A stretch of DNA of 13,660 nt, taken from Euperipatoides rowelli (taxonomy: Eukaryota > Onychophora > Udeonychophora > Euonychophora > Peripatopsidae). The stretch is taken from NCBI GenBank assembly GCA_003024985.2, contig PXIH01S0016867.1. One strand, 5' to 3'. Positions 1 to 9,297 of the stretch are shown here, piece after piece. The position numbers and the translations under genes are program-made. The notes below the pieces were generated by a model. That model was given only the letters and a program-made list of their open reading frames with translations. It searched no databases and had not been told where the DNA came from. Numbering within the stretch: the first letter of the stretch is position 1; each line of letters starts with the position of its first letter.

Positions 1-234
1 AGATTTTGACTTTTTGAGTGGTGTGGCCCCTTAATAACTTTATAAATCATATTTGATAATAATATTTTATTAACCCGGCAGTCGTCGCAGTCTCTGTGAG
101 ATACATAATTTATTTTTAAAAATTAATTTCTAGCTAATGCGCTGAGCTATAATATTATACAGCCGTTTATTTGCCTGAATTAATGTTTTTTTTTATCTGT
201 CAAATAGCCGGTGTTGTGACGGCAAGGTATATAC

Positions 235-364
235 TGATTTCCTTTGATTTTATCTGTCAGATACATCGTGACGACTCTCGTAAATTTTGACTTTCAGGTA
301 GCTGTAATACAAATATAAAAAAAAAAACATTTAGGAATAAACTTACATTTTCAAATCAGAATTT
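235..364 (+). repeat. Direct repeat unit, copy 1 (about 130 bp)
   Basis: Begins TGATTTCCTTTGATTTTATC and runs through the word GACGACTCTCG, an A-run of about 11 and AACATTTAGGAATAAACTTA. A nearly identical copy follows at 421-559, about 186 bp downstream. Only scattered substitutions and short indels separate them. A shorter degenerate piece of the same unit, with the word TTTATCTGTCAAATAG, lies at about 192-222. A fragment resembling its reverse complement lies near 74-105, and a weak direct match to the GATTTTGACTTT part is at 2-25. The family is not recognised. Confidence 0.85.
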
Positions 365-420
365 AATGCAGATTTCAAAAATAAAAAGCAAAAAAATCTA
401 TAACGACAGAGAAACGGAAT

Positions 421-559
421 TGATTTCCTTTTATTTTATCTGTCAGATACACCGCGACGACTCTCGTAAGTTTTGACTTTCAGATAGCGTAATACAGATA
501 TATAAAAAAAAAACATTTAGGAATAAACTTATACATTTTTCAAATAAGAATCTGAATTT
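421..559 (+). repeat. Direct repeat unit, copy 2 (about 139 bp)
   Basis: Second copy of the unit at 235-364, sharing its start, the CGACGACTCTCG word, the A-run followed by CATTTAGGAATAAACTTA, and an end in GAATTT. Small insertions near 526-555 account for the extra length. No inverted termini or target duplication are evident, so this looks like a short tandem or satellite-type array rather than one mobile element. Confidence 0.85.
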
Positions 560-822
560 GTATAAATTTCCTCCAATTTAGAACACAGCCTGAGCATTGT
601 GAAGTTGGTGTCTGTACTTAGGCTTGGTTATCGGAACAGAACCCATATTATTGAGTTAAGGTTTATTTTAAATTAATGTTATATAGTGAATAAAAACTAA
701 TGGTCAATGAATCCTGGATACTTTTAGCTAAATAAAAATCATATTTTAATGTACTTAAAGAAATTGATTTTTTTTTATACACTAAGGAGTACGTAGTTCA
801 GGTTTTATGTAATGTGAGTTAC

Positions 823-890
823 GAAAAATTTAAATATTTTAATCTCAAAGCCCATAAACCAGCTGAAAACTTATAAATATTTAAATTTTC
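823..890. repeat. AT-rich inverted repeat
   Basis: GAAAAATTTAAATATTT (823-839) is answered by its near-exact reverse complement at 875-890, with a loop of about 35 bases. In DNA this AT-rich such pairs can arise by chance, so no function is assigned. Confidence 0.5.
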
Positions 891-1038
891 TTAGTTCATG
901 GCACCTGAAATGCTGTTATAACAAATTAGATTTTTCTTGCGATTTATTTTACATATTCTATTTAAATATAAAGATATATATATAACATGAGTTACCATTT
1001 CATTGCGTTACATGAGTTGACTTAACAATGTTGCTTAT

Positions 1039-1072
1039 TTCCACAATAATCTTTTTTCTGATTATTGTGGAA
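1039..1072. repeat. Perfect 13-bp hairpin
   Basis: TTCCACAATAATC (1039-1051) and GATTATTGTGGAA (1060-1072) are perfect reverse complements around an 8-base T-rich loop. It could form a cruciform or an RNA stem-loop. It does not resemble a tRNA and is not linked to a gene here. Confidence 0.75.
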
Positions 1073-1661
1073 TAAACCACCAACTAATAATGAGATAAGG
1101 ACTTACCAATCAGAAGACTAAGAAAATCTTCGAAAATTTAATATCGGAGATTCGTTGGGAAATACCGGTAGGCATTATACAAAAACAATTTGGACCTGGT
1201 AGATCAGTTTTGGAAACAAAATAAATAAAATACATCATTTTGAAAAACACCTTATTTAAATAGTGGCAGCAGGCAGAAAAATATATGTAGATAAGTAATG
1301 CCTTTTCGTGATTACGGCTAAGAGAGAGAAAAAAGCCAGCGTTTCAGGGAAGTACGCAGTAAATTCAGTGGAGGTCTTAAGGGTTTATATTTACTTTTTC
1401 TACATGCTCTTAAACTAATTCTAAATATGAGAAAACAATAAATGGAAAAGACAAAAACCGACTATACAATCTACAGTAACTCTGAACAACTTTTTTTAAT
1501 TTCTGCATTAAAAAATGGAACCAAAAGGTTAAGCACCACCATATTGAATTTTTTCAACCTCCATAAGCTCATAAGATTACTTCAAGTGCAAATTTCAATT
1601 TGGATAATAATTCTATATATGATAATTTAATGGAAACTAGCGGGGATTAAAAATCACTTAC

Positions 1662-1743
1662 TGATTGGTCCCTCAGTAAAGTGCAGCAAATATAACATAC
1701 AATAGAACAGTTCGTTGCCAGCACACATACAGAAAAGCACAAC
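1662..1743 (-). CDS. CDIPT: CDIPT exon (phosphatidylinositol synthase), third exon seen
   Basis: This internal exon encodes 27 codons plus one base, beginning VVLFCMCAGNELFY and continuing to a segment ending LLHFTEGPI. It matches the part of CDIPT just after the IYY block: human has LCAGNELFYC and then the YLFHFSEGPL region. The segment is hydrophobic and should be a membrane helix of this ER enzyme, which joins CDP-diacylglycerol and myo-inositol into phosphatidylinositol plus CMP. Borders are clear on the minus strand: a T-rich tract and CAG acceptor just right of 1743, and a CA/GTAAGT donor just left of 1662. The exon starts in phase 0, fitting the upstream exon, and ends with one base of a split codon. 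About 50 C-terminal residues should follow in a further exon; I did not find it in 1-1655, so it probably lies left of the window. Confidence 0.93.
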
Positions 1744-2027
1744 CTGGAAAAAAAAAAGAACGATCATGTTTATATTAATAATAGAAAAATTAATATACTG
1801 TATGTCAATCTACCGTATATATCAATATCTATTTACTCACAAATAAAAATTTGCAAACATAATTTTCCACATAGGCTGAATTTCCACTGAATTTCACTAT
1901 ATTAAAAAAAATGTTTAATCAAATTTTAACTTTGTATACCAGTGAAATATCAGAAGCCGTTAAAAATTAATTGCCTTAAACACCAATTTACCGCGTTTTT
2001 AACATCGCATACTATATATATTTCTGT

Positions 2028-2222
2028 CATTACAGTAGATTTCCGGAAATTGGATCAAAATTCTCGAAATCGATCAAAAACGATTATTTCATGGGAAAAA
2101 TGGGTTTAATACGTAGTTGGAGTTACATTACTTTAGGGTTCAGTGTTGTGGTAAGGTTAGGACTGTACTCAATAAAAATAAGGCTGCTATCCATATTGAT
2201 CATGTGACTAAAGTGATATAAG
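2028..2222 (+). repeat. MITE-like dispersed repeat, copy 1
   Basis: This segment matches, in inverted orientation, the interval at about 11380-11570. Shared words in order are GATCAAAA, AATCGA-CAAAAA, ATTATTT, GGGTTTAATAC-TAGT, TTAGGGTTCAG, AAGGTTAGGACTGTA, GCTGCTATCCAT and ATCATGTGACTAAA. The right edge is placed where similarity fades near 2222. The left edge is uncertain. The other copy has visible terminal inverted repeats and this one has lost or never had clear ones. It sits inside a CDIPT intron. Confidence 0.8.
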
Positions 2223-2469
2223 GCCTTTCAATTTTTAACGCCTCATTGAAATATCTGCCCATCAATTCAAACTTAAAAATAATATTTAAGAATGTAATTT
2301 TTAGTGCAAAATAAATGGAAAAATAATGTATAGCCAACATTTATTAGAATGGATTTCTCATCACAGTTTTAGAGAACTACACTGGTGCCATCATTCAATC
2401 AATTAATCCATTCATTAGTACTAGCGAGTTAGCACATCAACATTTCTAGTGTGTTAGCTAGTGTATTTT

Positions 2470-2764
2470 AAAAAAAAAAAGGATACATTTTTGCCAACAC
2501 TGATCAAACTACTCAAAACATATTCTATTAACATAATTTTGATGTTGGCATTTTTTTCTATCTTAAAAATTTTGAAACATTTAATATAGTGTAGNTATTA
2601 TAGTAATTATACAGACATACAGTAATACATAATGTGACATTTAGAAAAAACCATGCAAAAACTTAAAAGCGAAATAAAAAATGCCAACATCAAAATTATG
2701 TTATTATAATATGTATAAAGTAGTTTGATCAATGTTGGCAAAAATGTATCCTTTTTTTTTTTTT
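2470..2764. mobile_element. Fold-back (long inverted repeat) element, 295 bp
   Basis: The left arm 2470-2557 and the right arm 2676-2764 are reverse complements over about 88 bp with only a few mismatches. The outer ends are A10/T13 runs followed by GGATACATTTTTGCCAACA, then TGATCAAACTACT, and the inner ends are CATAATTTTGATGTTGGCAT. The spacer is about 118 bp of AT-rich sequence with one N at 2595. Such a structure is typical of fold-back MITEs. No transposase is encoded and I could not define a target duplication, because the ends merge into A/T runs. It lies within the 3.2-kb CDIPT intron. Confidence 0.88.
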
Positions 2765-3184
2765 CAGAGAAATTGCAACACAGCCATACAGACTATTCAC
2801 TATATTTTCTTATTTTTAACTATTTTTACAATTTTAATTTGATTTTTTTTTTGTCAATTATTTTTATTGTACCTCCTCGTTAAAATAAACATTTTTCAAG
2901 ATAAACGACAGAAAGATTTATAAGTCTCTTTGATCCGAGTCTACGATCTTTCTTTTTCGTTTATATTTTTAAAATTATTTTCTATTGACTTTAGACTGCA
3001 ACTGAATATTTTATGCATCAAAACTATTACTGTAGTGATTTTCTTTTTTAAGATAGCTTATTTTACTGTTTTATATATTGTATGTCTAACAATATTAGCA
3101 CTCTGCCCTAACAGTCTATTTTTAAAAGAAATTAACACTTTTATATTCCCCGTGAAAAAAAACGACATGAAACACCAATGTTAA

Positions 3185-3520
3185 GTGCAGCTCTTAATCG
3201 TAAAAAAAAAGCGGAAATTAAAAAGATCCAGTGTTGCAGGCTGCTCGTGAAAAATTAAGTCGAGAGCCCGGTCATTTCCAAGTCTCCTGTACTGAAGATG
3301 CCGCTCTTCTCATTCAGTTCAGCGCTGAATTTGTTTTTTTGTGGCAAGAAAAAATATCATAGAATGAGAAGCACAGCGCTTGCTTCGCTTATTGTAAAAT
3401 CCCTCATAATACGCAGAAAAATTTCTAAGTACAATCGATTGAAAATTTCATTTCTGCATCTATTCGCTCACTCTGCACAGCATTCATTTTCACATTAAAT
3501 GGTACGATAGCGCATACACA
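3185..3520. other. Less AT-rich intronic segment of unknown identity
   Basis: This stretch is noticeably less AT-rich than its surroundings and contains words such as GGAAATGACCGGGCTCTCGA (minus strand) and TCAGTTCAGCGCTGAA. It has the look of a repeat fragment, but there is no second copy in the window and no protein I recognise. The 66-codon frame at 3298-3498 is basic and serine-rich and is probably chance. Confidence 0.35.
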
Positions 3521-3776
3521 TAGATGATGTGGAATATTAAAATCCACTTTGTCCTAAGTGTTCACCAATCGTTAAAACTGGCGAATTGAGTACTATTTTC
3601 TAGCAAATTGGCAAAAGCTGACAACTGAAAAAAAAAGCTTATCAAATTTTTCAAACAATGGTGAATTTTAGTTAAATTTTGAAAAAAGAAAAAAGGTTGG
3701 ACCACACTCATCTAGACGAATTTACATTATAGAAAACAAGACTGCCGCCGCTAATAAATAGGCCAAATTTTCCGTA

Positions 3777-3784
3777 GTATATAT
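3777..3784. repeat. Left target-site duplication of the hAT element
   Basis: GTATATAT directly precedes the CAGGG terminus. It matches GTATAGAT at 4257-4264 in 7 of 8 positions. Confidence 0.85.
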
Positions 3785-4256
3785 CAGGGATGGTGAACCT
3801 ATGACACGCGTGTTCACTAGGTGACTCACGAACATGATTTGGGTGGCACACCACCTGAACACATTATGCATGGTGTTATATCGTAGCCTATATGCAATAA
3901 ATAGGAAATTGTGTCTGTGATAGCTGATGCCACCCCAAATATGATGGGTGAACATAATGGTTTTGTGAAATTTCTTAGTGAAGAAGTTCAGCACCCTATT
4001 GTGCGGTTCCATTGCATTATACACCAGGAGGCGTGAATGAATGCAATTATGAAGTCATTTGAAAGTGATAACTACAATTGTGAACTTTATATCGCACTTG
4101 CTCTAAATAATTACCAGTTCTCAAAGATGTAGATGAAGTGGATTTCTTATCTACAAAAATGTTCGCTGGATGAGCCGTGGTGGCACACTAGACATTTGAA
4201 AGTAATAAGCCAAACTTCAAATGGCATATTAGACGGAAAAGGTTTGCCTACCCCTG
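3785..4256 (+). mobile_element. hAT-superfamily DNA transposon, internally deleted (472 bp)
   Basis: The left end CAGGGATGGTGAACC and the right end GGTTTGCCTACCCCTG are imperfect terminal inverted repeats of the hAT type, with CAGGG at both tips. They are flanked by GTATATAT (3777-3784) and GTATAGAT (4257-4264), an 8-bp target duplication with one mismatch, the length hAT elements make. The subterminal sequence ATGACACGCGTGTTCA resembles 5' ends of GTF2IRD2/ZBED-like hAT families. Inside is a piece of transposase frame (3905-4033). At under 0.5 kb against several kb for an autonomous hAT, it is a deleted, non-autonomous copy. Confidence 0.92.
3905..4033 (+). pseudogene. hAT transposase fragment (RNase H-like core)
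   Basis: Forty-three codons are open between in-frame stops at 3902 and 4034. They read IADATPNMMGEHNGFV and then VRFHCIIHQEA. This matches the TDGAPxM-G-NxGFV and FHCIIHQxAL blocks of hAT transposases related to GTF2IRD2 and ZBED proteins. The aspartate of the ADATP block corresponds, by my reading of the family, to the second acidic residue of the DDE triad. The Cys-x3-His pair of HCIIH is the conserved hAT motif. The frame then ends at a TGA, and the 69-codon frame at 4133-4342 runs over the right terminus of the element and is not transposase. The gene is dead. Confidence 0.85.
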
Positions 4257-4264
4257 GTATAGAT
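4257..4264. repeat. Right target-site duplication of the hAT element
   Basis: GTATAGAT directly follows the CCCTG terminus at 4256. It matches the 8 bases before the left terminus with one mismatch. Confidence 0.85.
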
Positions 4265-4518
4265 GATTGGGCTAGGCATTGGAATGTTGCTGCTCCGCTA
4301 CTGGAAGATAAGCGCCACCACTCTGGGAATAGAACAAACTGAACACAGTAACAGAATAGTTAAAAGTCCAATGCTTTAGTTACACAAACGATAAATGAAA
4401 AACACAAACAGACTGTCGAAATGACAAAGATGGTAACAGCCATAGGCCTAAAACACATATTAAAATAGTATTAGCTAAAACTAATATCAAAGTCAGACTA
4501 TGAATAACATAATGCGCC

Positions 4519-4548
4519 ATGCGTATTTATATCTAAATACACACGCAT
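4519..4548. repeat. Imperfect hairpin
   Basis: ATGCGTATTTAT at 4519-4530 pairs with TAAATACACACGCAT at 4534-4548 with a two-base bulge. No role is assigned. Confidence 0.4.
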
Positions 4549-4594
4549 ATTTAAAAATACAATTAGCATAAAAAAAATACTAATTAGCTACTGT

Positions 4595-4622
4595 AAATGA
4601 AACATCTAATTAGCTGTTTCAT
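4595..4622. repeat. Short inverted repeat with repeated CTAATTAGCT word
   Basis: AATGAAAC and GTTTCATT flank CTAATTAGCT, a word also present about 26 bp upstream. This is an intronic low-complexity feature. Confidence 0.35.
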
Positions 4623-4944
4623 TCACCTGTTTACATCTCCTAGATGTCAAAAAGCTATAATATGAATGTAAAAAAATTAATGAACTTAATGAAGGAATTA
4701 ATTATAAAAACTATTGATTCGTTATAACATATACCGTACGTGATAAGTAAATTGCAGAGAGCTACTGCTTAGAATCTGGGAAAGTATATATATATTATCA
4801 TTAGATAAATAAGACAGTAAGTCTTCCAAATTATGAGTAGGCCTACAATTAACCCATAGTCTACATCTAATTTTTTAAATATTGAAAAATATATTATAAA
4901 GAAAAATTAAAATTGCAAATGAAGACAAAGAAAATCATCATTAC

Positions 4945-5026
4945 TTTAGAATGATAGTAGATTCTCAGAATAGGATTCGCTGAGAGGTCAATCAGTTTGT
5001 GGCTGGCTCCACCTTGCACCACGGAG
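4945..5026 (-). CDS. CDIPT: CDIPT exon (phosphatidylinositol synthase), second exon seen
   Basis: This 82-bp exon encodes one base of a split serine codon and 27 codons, reading SVVQGGASHKLIDLSANP and then ILRIYYHSK. It matches the cytosolic loop and start of the next helix in CDIPT; human has SHKMIDLSGNPVLRIYY here. The acceptor is the TGTAG right of 5026 and the donor is GTAATG left of 4945. The split AG|C codon joins the exon at 5382-5535 in frame, giving HLHSS, and the phase-0 end joins the exon at 1662-1743, giving YYHSKVVLF. The reading frame has no stop and no indel. The intron to the upstream exon is only 355 bp, while the downstream one is 3.2 kb and holds several mobile elements. 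Confidence 0.95.
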
Positions 5027-5381
5027 CTACAGTAAATGAAAAGAGGAAGGGGGAAGAAACATTAAAGACAACAACTTTCAAAGAAAGACAAACGCTAATT
5101 AAAAAAAAAAAAAAATCACAATCAATAATTATATTTTCCTGGAAGATTAATTCTTAAATTTTTAAATGCAGATGATCAGAAGATCTATCAATCAGACTAT
5201 TAAGCCATCTGGAGACAAATAAATCTAATTAAAACTAAAAAATTTTCTTGTTTTTTTATTTTTTTTTTAAATTTGAAGATCTAATTATTTTTGCATATAA
5301 CCGTTAGCCTATTAAAAAGTCAATGAGCTCAAATAAATCGACACTATTTAACAATAATAATAAAAAAATGTTTAAAAATAC
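5027..5381 (-). other. CDIPT intron (355 bp)
   Basis: This is a short intron between the CDIPT exons at 5382-5535 and 4945-5026. On the minus strand it begins GTATTT and ends TTTACTGTAG. Flanking codons join in frame (AG|C, serine). It includes an A-run near 5101-5115 and nothing else that I recognise. Confidence 0.9.
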
Positions 5382-5535
5382 CTATGAAGGTGCATCCAAT
5401 GACTCGCAATATCCAGAGCCATACTGAGTTGAAAGAAGAACATATAAGATGGATAGAAATGAGCGAGGGTAACCAATAAACACATGGTGGCGCAACGATC
5501 AGTCAACATGTCCAGCATGGCACCAAACTTGGAAC
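5382..5535 (-). CDS. CDIPT: CDIPT exon with half of the CDP-alcohol phosphatidyltransferase active site
   Basis: This 154-bp exon encodes about 51 residues beginning GSKFGAMLDMLTDRCATMC and ending DIASHWMHLH. It carries the second half of the CDP-alcohol phosphatidyltransferase signature, G-x3-D-x3-D (G, D and D in GAMLDMLTD). The aspartates bind the metal and activate the inositol hydroxyl in this family. The first half (D-x2-D-G-x2-A-R) belongs on the preceding exon, which I could not find to the right in this window. Borders are a TTTCCAG acceptor right of 5535 and an AG/GTATTT donor left of 5382. The first codon is split G|GT, agreeing with the glycine of the NQG that precedes this block in human CDIPT. 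Identity to vertebrate CDIPT is high along the exon, so the gene is very probably functional. Confidence 0.96.
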
Positions 5536-7840
5536 CTGGAAACATTGATAAAGATCATACTGTATATTTTATAATCCACGTAGGCCTAAAGCACGATTCA
5601 TAAAATATACAGCTTTTTAAACTTTTACAGGACCATAAATTTCATTTTAACTGAATATTTTAGTCCAATCCTAATTAATCACTATTAAAAAAAACATGGT
5701 TAAAATATACAATTATAAACATGTTTGTAATCATGATTTTATACAGGCCATGCTTTATTTTTAGAAGCATCATTGACCAATATACATGCAGGCTATTATC
5801 TCTAGGTACAATTTCTCCATTTTGTTGAGTTGCAAGGGGTGGGGATGATGCTGGAGATGGAACATGAAAATAAAACCTTGAAGAACATAATTAAAATAAG
5901 TAGGTTAAAAAAAAGTACATGCCTACCCTATTTAAGTAGGCCTATAGATTTAATTTTTTTGTTCATTCTTGCAAATAAACAAATAAATAATAATAAATCA
6001 AGGCATTAGTCTACGTCATTATTTTGCACCAGTGATGTCCTCAGAATGGTTACTAATACTAAATGTAACTAAATTCACATTAGGTTTTCCCATTTTAAGA
6101 GTTTGATAGGCTAAATGTAAGACTTACCCACACAATCTCATAATTTTTTTTTCTGCTTTTGCATTGGGCCACTAAACCATCAGAAATAAATTATTTGGGA
6201 GGCATCAAATTTTTCTTTTATTAGATTTCATCGGAGGAACTTGAATTGTTTCATTCTGAAATAATTACCCAGTTGTCATGAACTGACCCGAGTCCTGAAA
6301 ATAAATGGCAAATGGATCTATTGTAGCTTGAGTATTAATCCAGTGAAAGCCTAGTCTTACTAACTAAAAGAATAACTTTCTGTAAAATCACAAAGGAAAC
6401 AAATTCAGCCTGCTTTAAGTTAGGTTTAAGCTCAATGAGGAATATTGTTTACTGAGTTACAATGAATGAATGACAAAATACAACTGAAAATTTTTCAATT
6501 AATGACTTCATCACTTGATTTTTAACTTGGTTTGCAGTGCTAATTTTTCTGCTGAAATCCACTGTTTCAAAGTGATATTTTCTATAGTTGTTTTCTTATA
6601 GACCTTTACATGAAAGCATAGGCCTAGATCTCAAATTTAGAGCCCCAAGACAAAAAAAAAAATGTTTTAAGAGGATTATGCTATCATTTTGACTTTTGGG
6701 TGAGGAAATTGGTTGATCAATGGAGTATAAACAGCCAAATATTACTGCTCTGTAAGGAAGCAAGCAAGTGGACAAATAACTTCAGGAGATGGAAATACAA
6801 AGTTCTGTGAATGTTTGTTTCTTTATTAATGCTTCATATGGCAAGCATTTGTCTTTTCTCATGTTACAGTTATCAAAATATCATAAGCCTGTAGTTCATC
6901 AGGAAGTTTTGGTCTAGCAAATAAATCAGATGGATGAAATTTTTTTTTTAAAAGTTATTCAACATTTTGTCAACAAAGGCTATCAAAGCTTCTAAGGATT
7001 ATCCTGCATTATTTTACTGGACAACCATGAAAGTCCTATATTGATACTGTCAAATCAATTAAAAATAATGGTGTGGTAATGGCATGCTAACATTTCTACA
7101 ATGTTTTCATAAATTACAACCTGTAGATATAAGTGTGTGCCTGTCTGTTTAAAAAACATACAGTAGGTATCCTATAATACAATACATATACAGCTACACA
7201 TGATTGGCTAGTTTCTAATCCTGAAAAACCTGCAATTTATTGTCAGATTCTAAACTGAGTAATCAGTGATTTCATTGGATCATTTACATTTCAAAACATA
7301 TCAAGATTTGAAGCTACAAAAATATTTCAGCACAAACAGATTTCCTGATAAAGACATTATTATCAGTGCCTGATAATCTAAATTCATTATTTAACAGTTT
7401 TGGTACTTCTATCATTGTTCTTTTAACTGAGATTATGGTGTTCTTCAATGCTCGGCTCTTGGGGGATTAATCTCTGGCATTCTTGTTAATAATTTGGCAA
7501 TTGATAGCGATTTTCATCTCAAAATTGTGGATTTGTCTATTGTTTAGTCTCTTTAAAATCAAAATTCTTCTGATCACTCACATATCTATTCCATTCATTT
7601 GTCTATTAATCAAGTCGATGAAATTCATCCAACTCTCAATACCTCCAAATGAAATTTAATAGTTCACAATTTTCGTTGTGATAAAATTATTCCTAAATTT
7701 ACCATTAATAACAATCTAATGTTAGATGTTCATTGTGTAAAAATTTTAGTATTTGGTTTCAAGATAATTTATCTTTGGATTCTCATATTTACGCAACCTG
7801 AAGAAAGCTAATAAAAATATCTACATAGGCTAATTTATAA
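5536..7840. other. 2.3 kb without a recognised gene, probably CDIPT intron or upstream region
   Basis: I looked on the minus strand for the first CDIPT exons (a VPNLIGYAR block and a DAFDGHAAR block) and did not find them. The stretch is AT-rich and has several copies of the word TAGGCCTA (5581, 5937 and 6619). Some minus-strand frames at 7450-7620 look faintly coding but are broken by stops and match nothing I know. Confidence 0.5.
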
Positions 7841-9297
7841 CTAAAAAGGGGATAAAAGAGACACCACAGGTTTTAAAATGTTGTCTATTAGGGAGCATCC
7901 CAAATTGACAGGATTTAGCTTATTTCCTAACCAAAATTGTACTTGATAATAAACTCTGAATGAATGTTGGTACATACTGACGAAGTGGGAGCGAATAAGT
8001 AAGGTTTTAATTTTGATGAAAGCAGTACTTGTAGACAAGTTTACGGTACATATTGTCTCTTAGTTTACCTCCATATAATGTTATGAAAAACGTTTCACCA
8101 GCATTTGCTATTTAATTCACTGAAGAATTATTTTGAGTTAGTAAGAATCTCCTGATGGGATCTCGTTCACTTTAGGTCTTGAACTTTACCTTTTTATAGA
8201 ACAAGAAGTTGTATCACAACCTGTCATGGCATTTAAACAAAATGTCTTAGTCATCTGTAACTTTCATCAATTGTATTGACTTGGCAATTGGTTAATGCTT
8301 TCTTTAAGAAGATACACCAACAATAATGGAGGTGTTAACACTATAAGCAAAAATAAAATATAAATGTGTGTCTTCACTGGCAATAACAATATTTTTTCCT
8401 ATCTCAGATTTCTTTATAACTTCTTTTACAATAACAGCATCAGCTTCAACTTAAATGCAATGAATACTTGAATTTCCTAGAAAATTAATCAAACATTTGA
8501 TGAAAATTATTTTATTCTTAGGGTTGCACAAAACTGTTTTGATTCACTAAGATATCTGGTAAAAAATAATAGCAGCTCTTCAACTTTGTCCAAACTCCAA
8601 AGATTTTGTTGTTGGTTCATCAGGATACCTATCAAAAACTATATTTTGGGAAATTTTAAAGTGAATGAGTATGTAGGACAAATATTGCTGAAATATAACC
8701 TTAAAGGTAGTTAATTTTGGCAAAACTACTTTGAGCACAATGTGATCTCCATCAATAACATAACATTTGTTGCATACTTCTAAATCTGTGCTGACATTTG
8801 CCATTGTTAGTATATATAGGTACTCAGATATTTCCGACACTTGCGCAATGAAACCACCAAATAATGAGGAAATAGAGGTGCTAATTCATTAGCCATGTAA
8901 TCGGATAACTTCACTCGATTGGATTACACACATAATTCACTGAAATAGAAGCTACACGGATTTATAGACACAATTTCTTCTCGAACTTTAAAACAATTTG
9001 TAGAACTTAGTAATGTTTTACTTTATTTCTTCTTTTTAAATGACATTGGACAAAATTACACCCTATAATATTTTGAATAGAAATATGACCACCACTTTCT
9101 GTCGGGTTACAGTTTATTGAATTATCAGTACTCACTCTTGAATACAATGAAACCAATTCTGGTGTACTTGTAAATGGTAAATGCTGTCTTAGCCACATAA
9201 TCAGAGTTTTTGCATCTTTAATGTCTAGATACTCATGTTTAAACATGTTCTGAAGGTTGATATTTTGTATCACAAAAATTTCAATAGCTGTAGCCTA
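7841..9297 (-). pseudogene. Decayed gene of an unnamed invertebrate family with PIN/FEN-like nuclease core
   Basis: Reading leftward on the minus strand, pieces of one long intronless protein appear in order. An N-terminal block (9297-9007) has LRQHLPFTSTPELVSLYS and DNSINC. Next come LSDYMANELAPLF (8868-8923) and then KCYVIDGDH with FDRYPDEPTTKS (8580-8840). A PIN/FEN-like segment (8347-8450) follows, with VEADAVIVKEVI and VIASEDTHLYFIF. The end holds AMTGCDTTS (8205-8239), NAGETFFITLYGG (8066-8108) and RVYYQVQFWLGNKLNP (7895-7963). These blocks and their order agree with a multicopy predicted protein family that I recall from many invertebrates (GEDTDLLVLL, HAFTGCDTTS, YYQVQ-WLGN). Stops and frame changes occur between blocks, so it is a pseudogene. 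The cysteine-rich end seen in the plus-strand copy is not recognisable here. The family assignment is from memory. Confidence 0.8.
7853..8435 (-). repeat. Inverted-repeat arm 1 (about 583 bp)
   Basis: The reverse complement of this interval aligns along its whole length with 9323-9917. Shared landmarks are CAATTGATGAAAGTT, TGATACAACTT, CTAAAGTGAA-GAGAT-CC, ATCAGGAG, AATTAAAAC, ATTTTGGTTA-GAAATAA and GTGTCTCTTTTA. Divergence is visible but moderate. A spacer of about 0.9 kb, the N-terminal part of the minus-strand pseudogene, separates the arms. Confidence 0.85.

Larger units (their letters stand above)
560..1661. other. AT-rich stretch without a recognised gene
   Basis: I translated this stretch looking for the missing last CDIPT exon (a helix followed by an NMAA-type C-terminus) and did not find it. 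A GTAAGT donor-like word on the minus strand at 1101-1106 follows no recognisable coding sequence. The 62-codon open frame at 1442-1630 is AT-rich and resembles nothing I know. The only structured items are two inverted repeats, at 823-890 and 1039-1072. Confidence 0.5.
1744..4944 (-). other. CDIPT intron (3.2 kb) carrying several mobile elements
   Basis: This is the interval between two CDIPT exons whose ends are phase-compatible. It starts with GTAATG (minus strand) and ends with a pyrimidine tract and CAG. No additional CDIPT coding segment is needed or seen. It contains one copy of a MITE-like repeat (about 2028-2222), a fold-back element (2470-2764) and a hAT transposon (3785-4256). Stretches 1744-2027, 2223-2469, 2765-3184 and 4257-4944 show only AT-rich unique-looking sequence. 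Short open frames there (for example 2930-3184) are AT-rich chance frames with no recognisable protein. Confidence 0.85.

Noticed and set aside
1081-1160. Candidate downstream CDIPT exon ending at a minus-strand GTAAGT
   Set aside because: The translation has a stop in the most plausible frame and does not resemble the conserved C-terminal part of CDIPT.
2421-2458. Short direct repeat CTAGCGAGTTAGC / CTAGTGTGTTAGC as a target duplication of the fold-back element
   Set aside because: Both copies are on the same side of the element and differ at two positions, so they do not flank it.
3722-4024. 100-codon minus-strand frame
   Set aside because: It overlaps the left hAT terminus and is antisense to the recognisable transposase fragment, so it is a shadow frame.
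4133-4342. 69-codon plus-strand frame as a gene
   Set aside because: It runs across the right terminus and target duplication of the hAT element, so its end is unrelated flanking DNA.
6960-7000. Candidate upstream CDIPT exon with a minus-strand LEALIAF reading
   Set aside because: It resembles the DAFDG block only in a few letters, lacks the AR residues, and has no suitable donor in the required phase.
8580-9273. Minus-strand open frames of 86 and 88 codons as independent small genes
   Set aside because: Both are blocks of one larger decayed protein, with readable homologous pieces between and after them. The 88-codon frame also begins at GTG with open sequence upstream.
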